From Alligator mississippiensis (Eukaryota; Chordata; Crocodylia; Alligatoridae), in contig NC_081827.1 of the NCBI RefSeq assembly GCF_030867095.1, forward strand, positions 210,671,310 through 210,735,309: a stretch of DNA of 64,000 nt, given 5' to 3'. The position numbers and the translations under genes were made by a program. Positions 1 through 12,580 of the stretch are shown here, piece after piece (position 1 is the stretch's first letter; every line of letters starts with the position of its first letter). The notes beneath the pieces are model-generated. The model saw nothing but the letters and a program-made list of their open reading frames with translations, made no database searches and was not told the origin of the DNA.

Positions 1-536
1 TTTGTGCAGTTTCAAGATCCTAAGCAAACTCTTCATGAGATTTCAGCTTGAGTTCTTTTATAATGAAAAGCCATTAAGTCTACATACATTCTCTGTGGAA
101 ATTTGCATGCTATCAACAGACATGCACATAGTCTAACAGCTTGTCCCACTAGAATACCTTTGTGAATCAGGAAACATTTCTGTAGATTTTTATGCTGTGC
201 AATGAAAGCACACGTTTCCTCAACCTGTTCCTTTCTATTCTTAGACATATCCTAGTAGATCGGTAAATATTAAGGGGAAGAAGATATGTTGAGGAAGAAG
301 CTTTATTTCATAAAATAGATTTTTTTTTACCTGTCTACACAGCTTTTTCCTTCCTCATTTTTATTGGAGATCACACTAGTATTTCAACTTGAAGAGCATA
401 GTGTTTCTTTATTTGAAATTATACTACCGTTGGTTTATTAGCTTCACAATGAGAGAGCTGTTTTCATATTTATGATCCCAATTAAAATGTTCCCAATCTG
501 TAACAATAAGCAATTTGCTTTCTCTCTGTCTGTGTC

Positions 537-647
537 ACACACACACTATATATATATCAATATAGATATATATATCTATATATAGATGAATGGTATATAT
601 ATATCTACCATTCAGTGGCTATATATAGATAGCCACTGAATGGTAGA
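537..647. repeat. TA-rich microsatellite with a 19-bp-arm palindrome
   Basis: A CA/TA repeat passes into interrupted TATATC/GATATA units, then an inverted repeat whose arms (604-622 and 629-647) contain TACCATTCAGTGGCTAT and its reverse complement around a 6-nt spacer. A third partial copy (GATGAATGGTATAT) lies at about 587. The arms are perfect. Confidence 0.8.
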
Positions 648-825
648 AAGAATAATGGAATAGTTTTTAGTGAAATCAAAATACCAACGAAATCTCTTGA
701 ATTAAGAATTAAATACATTTCAGCACAATGCAGTGTGCTTTATATTTACCTCCAGACATTTGATGCTTCAACGGATATTAGAGCACAAAAAGAGAGTTAG
801 AGATATCTGCAACTGTGGATAGACA

Positions 826-1145
826 AGTGATTCTCAACCTTTTTAGACTCAAGGCACCCCTTAATAGCCTCAAAGCATTCCTCAGAAAATGCCAGCTCTT
901 AATTTTCATTTGTTTTTTGACAACAGAAAAATAATAGACTAATTTTTCTGTTGCACAGAACTCAGAAAGACCACAACAGATCAGAATGTTTTTAACACTG
1001 TGGATTCCCATGTAAAAACCCTGGGTTTATCTTGTGGATCATGTTTGCACACCAAACAATGCTAACACTATGTGGCACCCCATGGCGCACTTGAAAGCAT
1101 CCTAAGGCACCCCAGGGTGCGATGGCACCCTGGTTGAGAGTGATT
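826..1145. mobile_element. hAT-like non-autonomous DNA transposon
   Basis: Terminal inverted repeats AGTGATTCTCAACC and GGTTGAGAGTGATT are of the GTTCTCAACC type known from amniote hAT (Charlie-like) elements. The 8-bp flanks GATAGACA and GGTTGACA agree at six of eight positions, consistent with an aged hAT target duplication. The interior holds repeated GGCACCCC phrases. No transposase is encoded. Confidence 0.65.
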
Positions 1146-1153
1146 GGTTGACA

Positions 1154-4100
1154 GTCTTTGTAGGCAGACAAAAAGTGGGAACTATATAGGGAGGAAGAGA
1201 AAGGAAGTATAAAACTCTTCAAGAACAGTAGAGTGAGGAGGGCAGTAATCTCATGAAGTATAGGATCACAGAGGGACAAGTTGCCTGTTGTAAGCATAAT
1301 CAAAATGTATTTAGTCATCCTTTACAGTGGCAACCTTTAAAAGAAGTCACTGTTTGCCAACAACTGCTATAGAGTGACATCTGAGATACTACTTCATATA
1401 TCCAAGGTTCTTTTATGGTCATCTCTGCCAGAGTATCAGAGACCTCACAATCTTAAATGAAGATAGGGTTGGAAAATATCCTGAGTTTACAGATGGGACC
1501 TAAGCCACAGAGAAACTAAGGGCTAGGTAAGTGGGACTTAGGCAGAATGTAGGTGCCACATTCAGGACTAAAGAGCAATCCTCTAACCCTATATGTATTT
1601 AAATTTTCACCAGCAAATTTCCCTGCATACTTTGAACCTGGTTTTTCATATCCTCAGGAAGATTTTTGTGCTGCCAGTGCCAAGCCACTCAGTGCCAATG
1701 CCAGTTTTACTTCTGAGCCCTGTCAGGATCTGATAAAACAAAGCGTTCTCTAACCTGTTCCCTGAGAGGCTTAATCTGGTACATGATCTAACTAGTTTTG
1801 TATACAGCAGTGGCAGCTGGCTTCATTAAGAAATAGTGATGGATGTAACCTTTCCCTCTCCCCTTATGGAAGGGCCAAGTGGTTAGAACACTTGCCTAGG
1901 ATGTGAGATTCTCTGTACCATAGAATCAGAGGCCAGATCCAGTCGTGCAGGCATGTGCAGTTTGTGGTGCCACAAACTACATGCCTGGTAAGTTAAAATG
2001 TGCCCTGGCATATTAAAATGTGCCCTGCACTGCAAATTTGCTACCAGAAAATCCTGGTAGCAAAAAACAGGCTGTGAAAAAAAGCAGCACGGTGCATGCC
2101 ACAGTAGTGGGCACTGGCAGACATGGAGGCTTGGTCCTCCCAGGAGATGCTCTGGCTGCTGGCCATGTTTTCACACCTAACAGTGCTGATATTGTATGGC
2201 ACCCCATGGCACACTTCGATTTGCATGCACAAAGGGAGGGAGGTATCTCCCTAGAGAGTGGTGGGATTCAGTACTTGTGCCTATTAGCATTTCCTGCTGA
2301 CTAGCTTCATAGCTCCCAGCTCAGTGCACAAGCTGTGAACTCTATGCTGAGGCACCTAACTCTCTGCGTGTGTTGTACAGGAACCACATGGAGGCCCCAT
2401 ATTACCACACTCTGGATAATGGATTCTGCTGAGGGGACCCTGGTGCCTACAATTAAAATGCTGCAACATCAGTTTGCAACATCTAAGTTCCCTTGTGAAT
2501 CTAGCCGAAGTCACTGGCCCAGCTGAAGGTCACTTGGGAAATCCATGATAAAGCAGGACGTTGAACTCTGGTATTCTGAATTCCAGACAGCACGCTCACC
2601 TGTAGGTCTGCATTTGCTGAATAAGGTTACTGTTGGTTTGTTTAACCAATGGACTCTTTTTACATTGGGAAATGACAGCACTAGTGCACTTGCTACTGTG
2701 TAAAAACAACTAGCATTTTTTTAATGGTAACCATGTTGGATTTAGAAATTTTGAGACCATTTTTTTTTTGTGATTGTGAAAACCCTATGGTTCTAGGCTT
2801 GCAGAAGACTCTGGGAAGGCTGTGTAGATTCAGCGGCAGAATTTCAACTTGAACTCTATAGAGTTTGAAACAACTGAGGGGCTTAAGCCCTCTGGTGCTG
2901 ACCAGGGTATAGCAATTTTCAATAATGTTCAGAGTGAGCACTGGATCTGGGTCCAATGAAAATTATGAATAGAGGGTTTTATTAATCACAAAAAGGGAGA
3001 CATATATAGCAATAGCTCTATAAATATGAATGTATGATCATATTTACGTACTTTTTTCTCATTTGAAATGATAAAAACCAAAAATACAATATCATGCAAG
3101 AAGCAAAACATATGTGAACAGTATGATATCATACTATTTCTCCAGTAAAGAGAATTTTCATAACTCATTCATACACCATTGAATAAATGCGAAGACTCAC
3201 TGCTGGCTGTTAATTATCCTCTACAAAAACCTGGTTATTGTGTTCAATCTTAGTAAAGGAACAGTTGTTATTGTAGTGTATGTAGAAAGAATGGTACCTG
3301 AGGGAGAGGAGAGGAAACATGCCTGTGCAGAATTTTAACAAGGAGACCTTTGTTGTACAGAAGAGATTCTTATGCTGGGATTTGGACATGCCGTGCTTCA
3401 GAAAATTAAGGCTTCTTTAAAAAAAAGTGTCTGTCTAGCCATATATTTATAGATGGTAAATCTCTGACTGTGTGGGATCTCCCTACATTCTAGATACACT
3501 GTCCACTTCAAAATCACTCACTCTTGTTAAAAGGAATACTTAATAATACCATGACTAAAAGAGATTAAAGGAAAGGAACCCATCCCTGTCTTTTTAGTTT
3601 GTTTGTGTGCATTTGACAGCTCTTTGTGTATAGTTTGTTTTCCCTCTGAAGTCAGTAAAGCCATGATCCAGTAATCAGACCAAGGCAGGTGTATGTTTGA
3701 ACTCTCATGCTGTATTCACCTCAGTGGGGCTCCACACAGGTGCAGAGTCTTCCTGTGTGGATCAGACTGCAGGATAGGGAAGCTAGTTCTCTGTTCAGTC
3801 AATTAAGCTCTGATCTTGCAACTGTATCTGCCCAGGGGAGGAATATACCTGCACAAATGCAACTGGGGTTTTAGTTAGGGTCTTATACTTCAGTATTCCA
3901 GCCTAGGGATTTCCAGGGGGTTATGCATGATACATAAAGCAAAGCACATGCATATATCTGTTGAAGTTTGGAGCCTTAAGCATGACTAGTAGTTTTTTTG
4001 TACAGGGAAATCAGAAAGTTTACACATTCTTTTGATGTAGTTTCTTTCATTTCTAAACTAATGCTGAACAAACCATTCTATGAGAGCTACTTTTAACTGA

Positions 4101-6660
4101 AGTTTGTTTTTTATATATTTTGAGATTACCAGATTGGAGCAGTGACTGCAAAAATAGATGAAATTCACAGAATTTGTTATACTTTTAACAGGGTTAATTT
4201 AGTATGTTTGATCCTAGGTCATTTTACTTCAGTGGTTGGCTGGCTGATCTTCCATTATGTGGTCAGGGTTAGCGGAGGACATTTTGAGTCATGCTGTGAA
4301 GGAGCGATTGAATTTTATGAGTTATCTTTTTTTTTTTTAAACTGCTGATGACTACAAGAATATGCATTTCCCCTTGCTACATTATGTATACATAGTGATG
4401 GCCTGTTGCTCCTTACCCCCACCCTAGGGGATCAGTGGGCTTGTCTGATGTCTCAGTAAATGGTGGAACAGACCACTAGTATTTTCCTACAAGAAACCAG
4501 CACTGGGTGTGTGTTATGGAAGGATGTCAGTGAATGGCCTGTTGTAGGACTTCTTGAGTGAACGGAATTGTACAGGAAAGCTTGGATCTGAATACTGGAG
4601 TTTAGGCCTACCTCAACTTTATCCGTGTTTGTGTTTATTTTTAAAGACATAATTACAGTGGGTGTTCTTCAATTATTTGTAAGTAGAACTCTATCAGGCA
4701 GTCAGATGAATGTCCAGCTGTGATCTCTGCAACACAACAAACAAAACGTTTTATTCATACTCGTTCTGCCAAGTGACCCCAATCAGACAGCCTGTACCTT
4801 TGGTGTACTTCATTGTTGCCTCTTCCTGCATCAGTATCTGCATTCCACATTTTCTTTGCCTTGTTACTAACAGCTGCACATTTGTTTGTTATTTATGCAA
4901 CACTCAAATGTGCAAGGTGTTTATCTTTCTCTCATTCCTTGTACTTGCACAGCAGGGAGAACCACTTGACAAATAACAATGGGGGTCATTTCTAAGGATT
5001 ATTTATTCTTGTGTAGGAGAGGATCTACATCATTTTTTTTTTATAGTAGCACCCAGAGGCTTCAACTACCTTAGGACCTGACAGTCTTTGCCCTGAAAAG
5101 ATTAAAGCGAATAGTTTGTTCTTGGTACTTGAGTACTAGAAGGGATGAGAGTGAAACATTCAGGGAGCAGTATAATTCCTGCACCAGATTCTCTGTTCTG
5201 GTGCATCTGCTTTGCACTGAGCCACTCCCAGGATAGTTTGAGATTCTGGAAGGGTGATCTGGTAGGGCAGAGGTCTTCTTGCCAGTACCACTTCGCGTGG
5301 TCAGACGATTGGGGAAGAGGTATGACTAGGGGAAGAGACTGCGAAGTCCACATGATCTTTAGCTGTAGATTTTGCCCTGCTAGAACTAATTTGTAACCAG
5401 TCATAAAATAGGAGAGCACCACCCTGCATATAGAGAGCACCATGGGCAAAGGTAGTATATAGATGTGTTTTAAGTATGTTTGCACGCATACTCTTCTCTC
5501 CATGTTTCATGTGGATCAGCCTCACTCCAGGATCTGGCAAGTAACAGCAACATCTCTCCCTGTTTTTGGAAGCACTATATTCCACGCCCTCTAAACACAC
5601 AGGGGGCTGTTCCATATTCTTACAGAAGAAATAAACGATCAGGAAGAAATGTTAACATTAGCTTTAAAAAAAAAAAAAGCCCTCAGCAGCAATTAAAACT
5701 CAATTCCCTCCCAGTTTCCCATTGTCTCCTTTTCTTCAGCACTACAGTGCACTTCTCCTTTGTCTTCCCATAGTCTGCACAGGCAGCTTTCCTACAGGCC
5801 CACACAAGCATTTTGTCTTTCCCTGCCTATCGCAGTAGTATGTATAGAAAGAGATTTTTTCAGCAGAAAGGCTGTTAGAAGAGTGTGCAACAGAACCCAA
5901 ATTAAACAAAAACAAACCAAACTTCTAGACATTTGGAGACCTGGGGTATGTTGCATTGCAAATAGCACAAATGGCCAACTCCTCTACTGTGCAACCAAGC
6001 AGATTTTTCACTACACAGAGCAGCCTCTTCCCTACTGCATTTGACACAGGCCCCCACAACAGTCTGCATCTTCCCAGTGGACAAGAATTAGGACTATAGG
6101 AAGATTCATCCTGTCTCTAATGCCCAGTGTAGAGAAATTAATCCCCTTCTCCATGCTGAAGGTTGGCGAGTGAGGTAGAACGACTGGAATGTAAAAAAGG
6201 GGAGGGAATGTGATGAGGAAGAGAATTGGAGGAACAGGGAGAGGAAAGAAAGGTGCTTATAAAGAAAAAAAAATTCTGTACAGAAAAAAAGACTGAAAAA
6301 AAGAACAGTATGGAATAAATTGGAATAAAGAAGAGAATGAACAACAAAGGAGACCAGATTTTAGTCCTTTGCTGTGCCTGGTATCTGCAGGGTGCACCAA
6401 AAGAAAAGGGCCCTCAGGGCTTATTTGATTAGCTGTAGTCCCAAGGAGCTGGTGTGCTAGCCAGGGCACAGTGAGCTCTAGCAGCTCCTCCCGCCTTTCC
6501 CCTGGCCCATCCCCTGAGGCTTGGGACCAGGCAACCCAAGGATTTTTCTATGCCATAGGTGCCTAACCAAGTAATTGTAGAAAAGTCTTGATGGGAGCAA
6601 TGTGTCTTTGCCTGCTTGCTTTCTCTTTCTAGTTATATGAGATGAAACTATTCTTCTCTA
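1154..6660. other. Gene-free 5' flank
   Basis: No ORF here has domain character. The stretch at about 1862-2300 contains phrases shared with the hAT-like copy at 826-1145 (see the repeat entry). The remainder is AT-rich DNA with purine-rich and T-rich runs (for example purine-rich 6180-6350). Confidence 0.5.
1862..2230. repeat. Dispersed repeat related to the element at 826-1145
   Basis: The block at 2164-2217 and the block at 1040-1093 share CATGTTT-CACACC, then CTATGTGGCACCCCATGGC or a close variant, then CACTT. Upstream, the phrase taa/ttAAAATGTGCCCTG occurs twice in tandem (about 1993-2027). The ends of the element are not clear. It is probably a second, more decayed copy of the same hAT-like family. 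Confidence 0.45.
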
Positions 6661-6663
6661 GGC

Positions 6664-7424
6664 CTTGGGATAGACATTACACATAAACCAGTTTAAGTGA
6701 TCAGAAACTGGTTTAAAACTGTAACAGAACAGTTGTTCAGTGCATATAAACCAGTTTGAAAATGGCTGAAACTGGTTTGAGATAAACCTGGCTGAATGTA
6801 GTATCAGACTCAACTGATTGGGGTCAAACCGGTTTATGCAATGTCTGTCCCAGACCCCTTGCTGCTTTAAGATACACCAGACTCCCCCAGCATCCGGGCA
6901 TGCTCCTGGGGCTGGGCAGGGCTCCCTGCTCCAAAGCAGGGCTGACCCCTCCTCTCTGCTTCCTGGTTGCAGCTCTGGCAGAGACTGTAGTCTGCTGGCT
7001 ACAGTCTAAGCTGTGGGAGACAACAAAGGTAGACAGGATTTTTGGAGCTAATCAACAGGTCCTTCCTTGGAAAATCTGTTTAAGAAGAATCTGAACTAAT
7101 GGAGAGAGGCTTTGTTTTCTTAATGGGTTGATAAACACTGAGTTTAGGGGTGATAAACATTCCCTGCTGGGCTGCTCAGGGGGGGAGGGGAACACCTCAT
7201 TAATCATAGTGTCCTGCCAGGCCAGCTCAGCTCTGTGAAAGGGAAAGGAAGGCTGTTCTAGCACCCCCATCTTCTAGCCTGAGCCACTGTAGGCATGTGC
7301 CTGAATTTTTTCTGTCCAGAGGGGATGTCTGTGCAGTTACAAACAGGTTTAGCCTAGCCAGGTTAGACTAACCTGTAAAGATTGAATCAATTCAGGCTCA
7401 GGCTTTTTGAATGTTTGTCCCTAG
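6664..7424. mobile_element. Long non-autonomous DNA element, copy 1
   Basis: This is homologous over both ends to 53150-54145. The left part shares ATAAACCAGTTTAAGTGATC, AAACTGGTTT and GATAAACCTGG with copy 2. The right part shares GGTTAGACTA and TTGAATCAATTCAGGCT. Ends CTTGGGATAGACATT and (reversed) CTAGGGACAAACATT form imperfect terminal inverted repeats. Several internal AAACCAGTTT/AAACTGGTTT pairs can fold on each other. The middle of the two copies differs greatly in length and GC content. Confidence 0.6.
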
Positions 7425-7429
7425 CCTAG

Positions 7430-10095
7430 GAATTCTAGTATAGAAAAGTTTAACCTCTGCCTTTGAAAAGTAATCCCTAATGGGGAAGATCTGCCACCCA
7501 CTTTTTGCCCCAGAAATAGGTTCTAGATGACATATGTTGTTTAAAATGGGCATGGAACTGAATGTTGCTGCTGGACTACTATATGTAACAACAATGGACA
7601 GTGACACAATAGCCATGTACATTTTCATTACTTATGGTTTAGGAAATGTCATGAGACTGATATATTTCAGATATTGAATCTTGTTACTCTGTTTGATACC
7701 TTCCTGTGTCTAAACTTAGTAGAAGCAATTTTATCTTATTACTGTGTGAAAGGTAAGACTGCAGATACCTTCGCTTATGTCAACTGCTAAAAGCTGTTTA
7801 TAACAAAAGTTCTTATATTACTTTGGAGTGATTTATAATGGGATAAAGTATTGTCTCTATGTAACTTTTAATATCTAACATTAATACTTAACATTTTTTA
7901 AAGGATTCTTCTGCACTTATTTTCATGATGAAACAGAAATATTCTTGATTCTGCTACTATCTCTGTTTTTTTTTCTTTGACCCACAGCTGTTTTTCTCTA
8001 GTTGTAACAAACTTATACTGTACCTCCTGCTGTTCTAATAGGAGCACTAGGGGAAAAATACTTCATAGCAAAGTTTCATGAGAGGCATGCTGTGTTCAGT
8101 GTGTGATATCAGTACATCAAAGATGTATAATAAAGATAGGTGGAATTTTTGGCTTGTGCAGGAGGGTAATACCTTAACTAGATACAACTTCTAGGACTAA
8201 AGTATCAGCTTTCTTCCCACTTCATCAATTTTCAGGTTACCTATTCTTTTCAAGAAAAGAATAATACAATTAATGCGTTAAATGCTATCAAAGAGAAGTA
8301 AATAATAGACTAATGTTTAAATAAATATTTTGTGTCTCTATGTATATATAAGCATAGTGATGTTTAAATGCTAAACAAGAAACTGTTCAGACTTTCAGTG
8401 CTCAAACTGTAGAAGCATTAATGGTTTGCTTTCCTTCCTCTTTTTTACTCTTTCCTTTATTCACCTAAGCCGCCTAACCACTAGAATGTAAGTATTCTCT
8501 TGCAGAAACATGCACAAGTCAAAGCACAAGCAGGTTCAGTGGTGCATAGTTGTTATTGTGATGCTTTTTAAAAATCTTTTCCCTTTCTATTTCTAAGGAG
8601 TGAGCCTGTCTCTAAGAACAGCAACCATTTTGTTAGTTGCACTTCATACAGCATGTATACATTCCAAGGGAGATGTATACTGTAGTCACTTATACAGACT
8701 TTACTTTTGTTTTGCTGTTTCTTTAATCTTATTTCAGTCAGAATGATTTAAATATGACTATTTTTTATGTCTCAGAAACGCATAATATTGAATGCTGTCC
8801 TGTGGGTTACTCTTTATGGATGAAAAAAAGGGTGAATCCTGTGTATATCTGAGAAACACTGAGGTGGACTGATAAGAACTGGTTACTAAGAGATGTGCAC
8901 ATTCAAGTGGATAAGCATAAAAATATGGAATAAACTACACTGGGTGCATGCAAGCCTGCATCTCATACATTGTAGGGATACCATGCATTTACAAGGATCA
9001 TTGTTTTCTATTGAATGTTAACCCTTTACATGAATCATAATGTTGTAGTATGAAAGCAGTGAAAGAAACCTGACCAGAATTGTAAACTCTGCTGTTTTGT
9101 CAGGTCTGAGCACCCAGAACAAAAATCTAAGTAGTTTTAGTGCTTTGCCTGCACATAAACACAGTAACCCCCGTCCTTCTCTCCCACCTCCCCCCAACAT
9201 AAAAAAATCCTGTTTACAGGTGGAGACTAGAAAAACAAAATCGAAGGGGAGAACAGACAGAAAAGAACCTTGGCTTGGAGGAGGGGAGCAAAGATGTCTG
9301 TGGTTCTGGACACCAGTTGCCTAAAGCATAGCTTGATTTGGCCGTTGGGTAATGTCAAAACTGTGCTCCAATTCCCAATAGTGCACAGCTGGGATTTCAA
9401 CATTAAATCCCTGTGGCTATGTTATGTCAAATGGATGGGGGAGGGGAGTTAATAGAGGAACAAAGATAATAAGAAGGATGTGGGAAACATGTGAAGAGAA
9501 GCAGATGAGTGATAAGACTGAGACAGGAATGAGGCAAAAAAGTGAGATTTCAAGGTCTCCGCTCTCCTTCCTTTTCAGTGACGGTTTGTGGGGCTTGAGC
9601 ATTCTAAAGGGATTGTCCGCTACAAAGACTGCACTGGAAACTGCTCATTTCTTTTTATAATAGAAATTAAGTTTGCTTCTGGTCCATAAACTGCTGCTAA
9701 AAGGGCAGCATAGTTTCTAGTGCATAAGAGGAGGGAAAAGGAACCTAGGAGTTTAGGGAATCTTATAAAAGTGAGTGGGTTAAAAACCGGGAAAAAAATG
9801 TAAACTTTTCCTACTTTCTTTATTCCTTTGCAAGAGCTATTTTTCATAGTGGAAGGACACAGTGCATACACACTCCACAATTGTTTCTATTTAATAGTTT
9901 TGTATTAACACTTAAAAATGAATGTGCTATCTTTTAGGAGCACTAAACTAGGTTGCCATGTACAGCATGAGGCTCTTTATGCCCTCCTTGGCTGAGAGAA
10001 CTCTCCCAGTGCATGCACCAGGAACTTACTAACATTCTGTTGTAGCTTAGTGCTGTAATAGAAACTAGAGAAAAACAGTAGGGGTATGAGAAGTG
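7430..10095. other. Gene-free, apparently unique flank
   Basis: AT-rich sequence without supported genes or clear repeats. The open frames at about 9018-9660 are low-complexity and overlap on both strands, which argues for chance. Confidence 0.5.
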
Positions 10096-10097
10096 GG

Positions 10098-10231
10098 CCG
10101 TATTCGATTCGGATTCGGCCTGATTCGGGGGACAGTGATTTGATTAATTGATTCAGATCACTGTCCCGATTTGATTTGGCCAAATCCAAATTTGAAGATT
10201 TGATTCTGATTCAGAGAATCAGCGATTAGGC
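10098..10231. repeat. Foldback repeat rich in GATTCGGATTCGG
   Basis: Arms GGATTCGGCC...GGGGGACAGTGAT (about 10111-10139) and ATCACTGTCCC...GGCCAAATCC (about 10157-10187) are imperfect inverted repeats around TTGATTAATTGATTCAG. Outer GGCC ends at 10095-10099 and 10229-10232 may be the element limits. A MITE is the simplest reading. Confidence 0.5.
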
Positions 10232-11098
10232 CATAGACACAGCTTTAAATGTTTTTTCTACATGCCTTGAGGTACCAGGTGTGGCTCATGAATGATGAGA
10301 TGATGGGATGGATGGAGTATCCTACAGGAGCATGGCAGGGCCCCCCTGTGTGCTCAGTGGTAGACCCAGAAGTAGACCGGAAGTACTTCTGGTCCACTTC
10401 TGGGTCTACCACTGAGCATGTGGGGGACTCCCCCCACCCTCCTCCGGCTCAGCAATCAGCTGCGGGGGGACCCCAGGCACCTCCCCAGACCCAGAAAGTA
10501 CCAGCCAAACTGGGAGGCAGGCGCTCCGCAGTGGACCCTAAAGTGGACCGGAAGTGCTTCTGGTGAGCTGCCAGTGGGTGGACTGGGCCCTGGGCTGTGG
10601 GGCGGTGGAGAGAAGCACCAGCCCCCTGCCACAGCAGCTGCGGCCCCCCAACCCAGAAAGGACCTACCCACAGGCACCTGACTTGGGCAGTCCCAGGGGG
10701 CACCGCAGCTGTAGAGGGCCCCTGTACAGCTCAGGCAGGCAGGCTCCAGGGGAGGAAGAAATAAAAAGATCAGGCTCGCTGCTTTTCTCGGGTGAAGCTG
10801 CTTTCCTCGACTGCTTTCAGGCTGCCTGCACCGGCAGCTGTGGAGCTGCACGGAGCCCGGTGTTTTGCTCCATGGCTGTAGGAGCAGCAAACTAAAACTG
10901 CTCAAAGGAGTTTTAGTTTGCTGCACCCCAAGTCATTTAAGGCGCATTATGCTGCTGAATTTCCTACAGTGGCTGGAATTAATGCGGAATATGCGGCCGA
11001 GGCGTGCAAACACTGACACCATTAAAGTGGTTCATAAGCATTTAGTCCGCTTTAAAGTGTCACGCAAACATGCCTCTTGTTTCATCTACACATGGCCC
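10228..11098. mobile_element. GC-rich MITE-like element containing a 68-bp palindrome
   Basis: Left end GGCCATAGACACAGC and reversed right end GGGCCATGTGTAGATG resemble each other and the ends of other MITEs here (GGGTGCATCTACACG type). The middle is GC-rich, contains the palindrome at 10351-10418 and a third related block at about 10528-10562. The open frames within overlap on both strands and have no domain character. Confidence 0.45.
10351..10418. repeat. 68-bp near-perfect palindrome
   Basis: Two 34-bp arms meet with no spacer between 10384 and 10385. They match at 32 of 34 positions, the two differences being A/G changes. The arms contain GACCCAGAAGT and CCGGAAGT or CCAGAAGT. A degenerate third copy of one arm lies at about 10528-10562. 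Confidence 0.9.
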
Positions 11099-12365
11099 TT
11101 GAGACTCTGCACAATATGTTTCAATATACTCTTTCATCTCTTGAAGAAAGATAGAGGAAAATGTCAGAGAGAATTAACAACTTAGATGGGTGGGTGACTT
11201 GAACTGAAAACCATAAGATGATTGACAGCAGAGCATTATCCCACAAGGTAATAGTGATAATATTATGAAGGTGGGCTTATCATTTTTTAAAAAGGGCTGT
11301 ATAGCCTAAAAAGGAGAAACAAGGTCTAAGCAAGGTCAAAATAATTTTCATCCTCTACCTGGCAATACCACTGGTATCACCAGTTCACAGAAAATCCAAT
11401 GAAGACTGCTAACAAAAACATGTCATACTGCAAAAAATGCCCATGTCAGCAGTAGATAATCACAGCACCAGTACAGTAGGTAAGAAAGGCCAAAATTAAG
11501 TCTGTGGGATGGCTGGTGAAAGGGTCTGTGGTGGACTTCACAAACTTCATCAGCCCACATCCACTGAACCTCTGATAATTTTAAGTCTCATAGGAAACTT
11601 CAAGCCATCCTAACTAGTAGTATGTTCAGGTTCTGAACCACCCTGTTCTTATGGGTCATCTTCTGAGTAACCCAGAATGCAAGTAGTGCATGATTTGACA
11701 CAATCTGAATGAATGGCTCTTCAGTATGATCTGGGAACTGAATTCTTGATGCAGCCCTCTTCATTTTTCTTTTACAGAGAAAACAAAATGCTTTCCCCAA
11801 GGTTGCATTACATTTCCTCTTGTGAAAGTATGTTAAAAAAATCTATAAGACGGAAAAATGTCTTGCTAAAAATGTAAAGGGAAAGTGGCAACTTGATGCT
11901 ATACCTATAGTTAGGCTGAATTGAAAAGGAAAAAAATCGAGTGAAGAAACTTTATTTGTGTCGCCGATTATGAATTTTAATAAGATGTATTTTAAGTGTT
12001 TAATGTGTGTTCTGACTAAATTTATTAGGAGATAATACCTCACTTAGTGATTTTAGTGTGAGTCCAATGAATCAGATTTAGCAAAAACTCAGTGAAAGGT
12101 CAATCGGAGTATTAAGCTACCTCTAAAATGTATGCCTCAAGTGCACAACTAGAAGGATGGTTTAATGAATGAAGCATTACACTGGAATTTGGGAACTTGA
12201 GTTCAGTTCCTGGCTCTGTCACAAATCTTCCTGCATCATCTTGCCCTAGGTCTCTTATGGTATGCCTAGCTAATGGAGAGAGCATGTCCCAGCAAAGATA
12301 TTCCCAAGCTCATCCCACCAACTCCTCCTACTTGCATGCTTCAAATCTATGAAGATGCTCTATGG

Positions 12366-12572
12366 CAGTGGGGACTAACCTGTTTGGCAGGCATGCCACA
12401 AATTATCCCTGTATCTTCCCTGAATACCGCTCTGATCCCTTTTCTCTACCTGCTCTGCTTTGTTTCCTGCCCTATTGCCATTCTGTTGCTGGTCCGCTCC
12501 CCAATCTGTTCTGTGCCACACATGGACACTCATGCTACTTGTGGTACACATGCTGAAGGATGACCATCCCTG
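12366..12572. mobile_element. hAT-like MITE with perfect 8-bp target duplication
   Basis: The element begins CAGTGGGGACTAACC and ends GGATGACCATCCCTG. Read inward, the ends are CAGTGGGGACTAACC and CAGGGATGGTCATCC. It is flanked on both sides by CTCTATGG (12358-12365 and 12573-12580). CAG ends plus an 8-bp duplication are the hAT signature. It is 207 bp long, with no coding capacity. Confidence 0.85.
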
Positions 12573-12580
12573 CTCTATGG

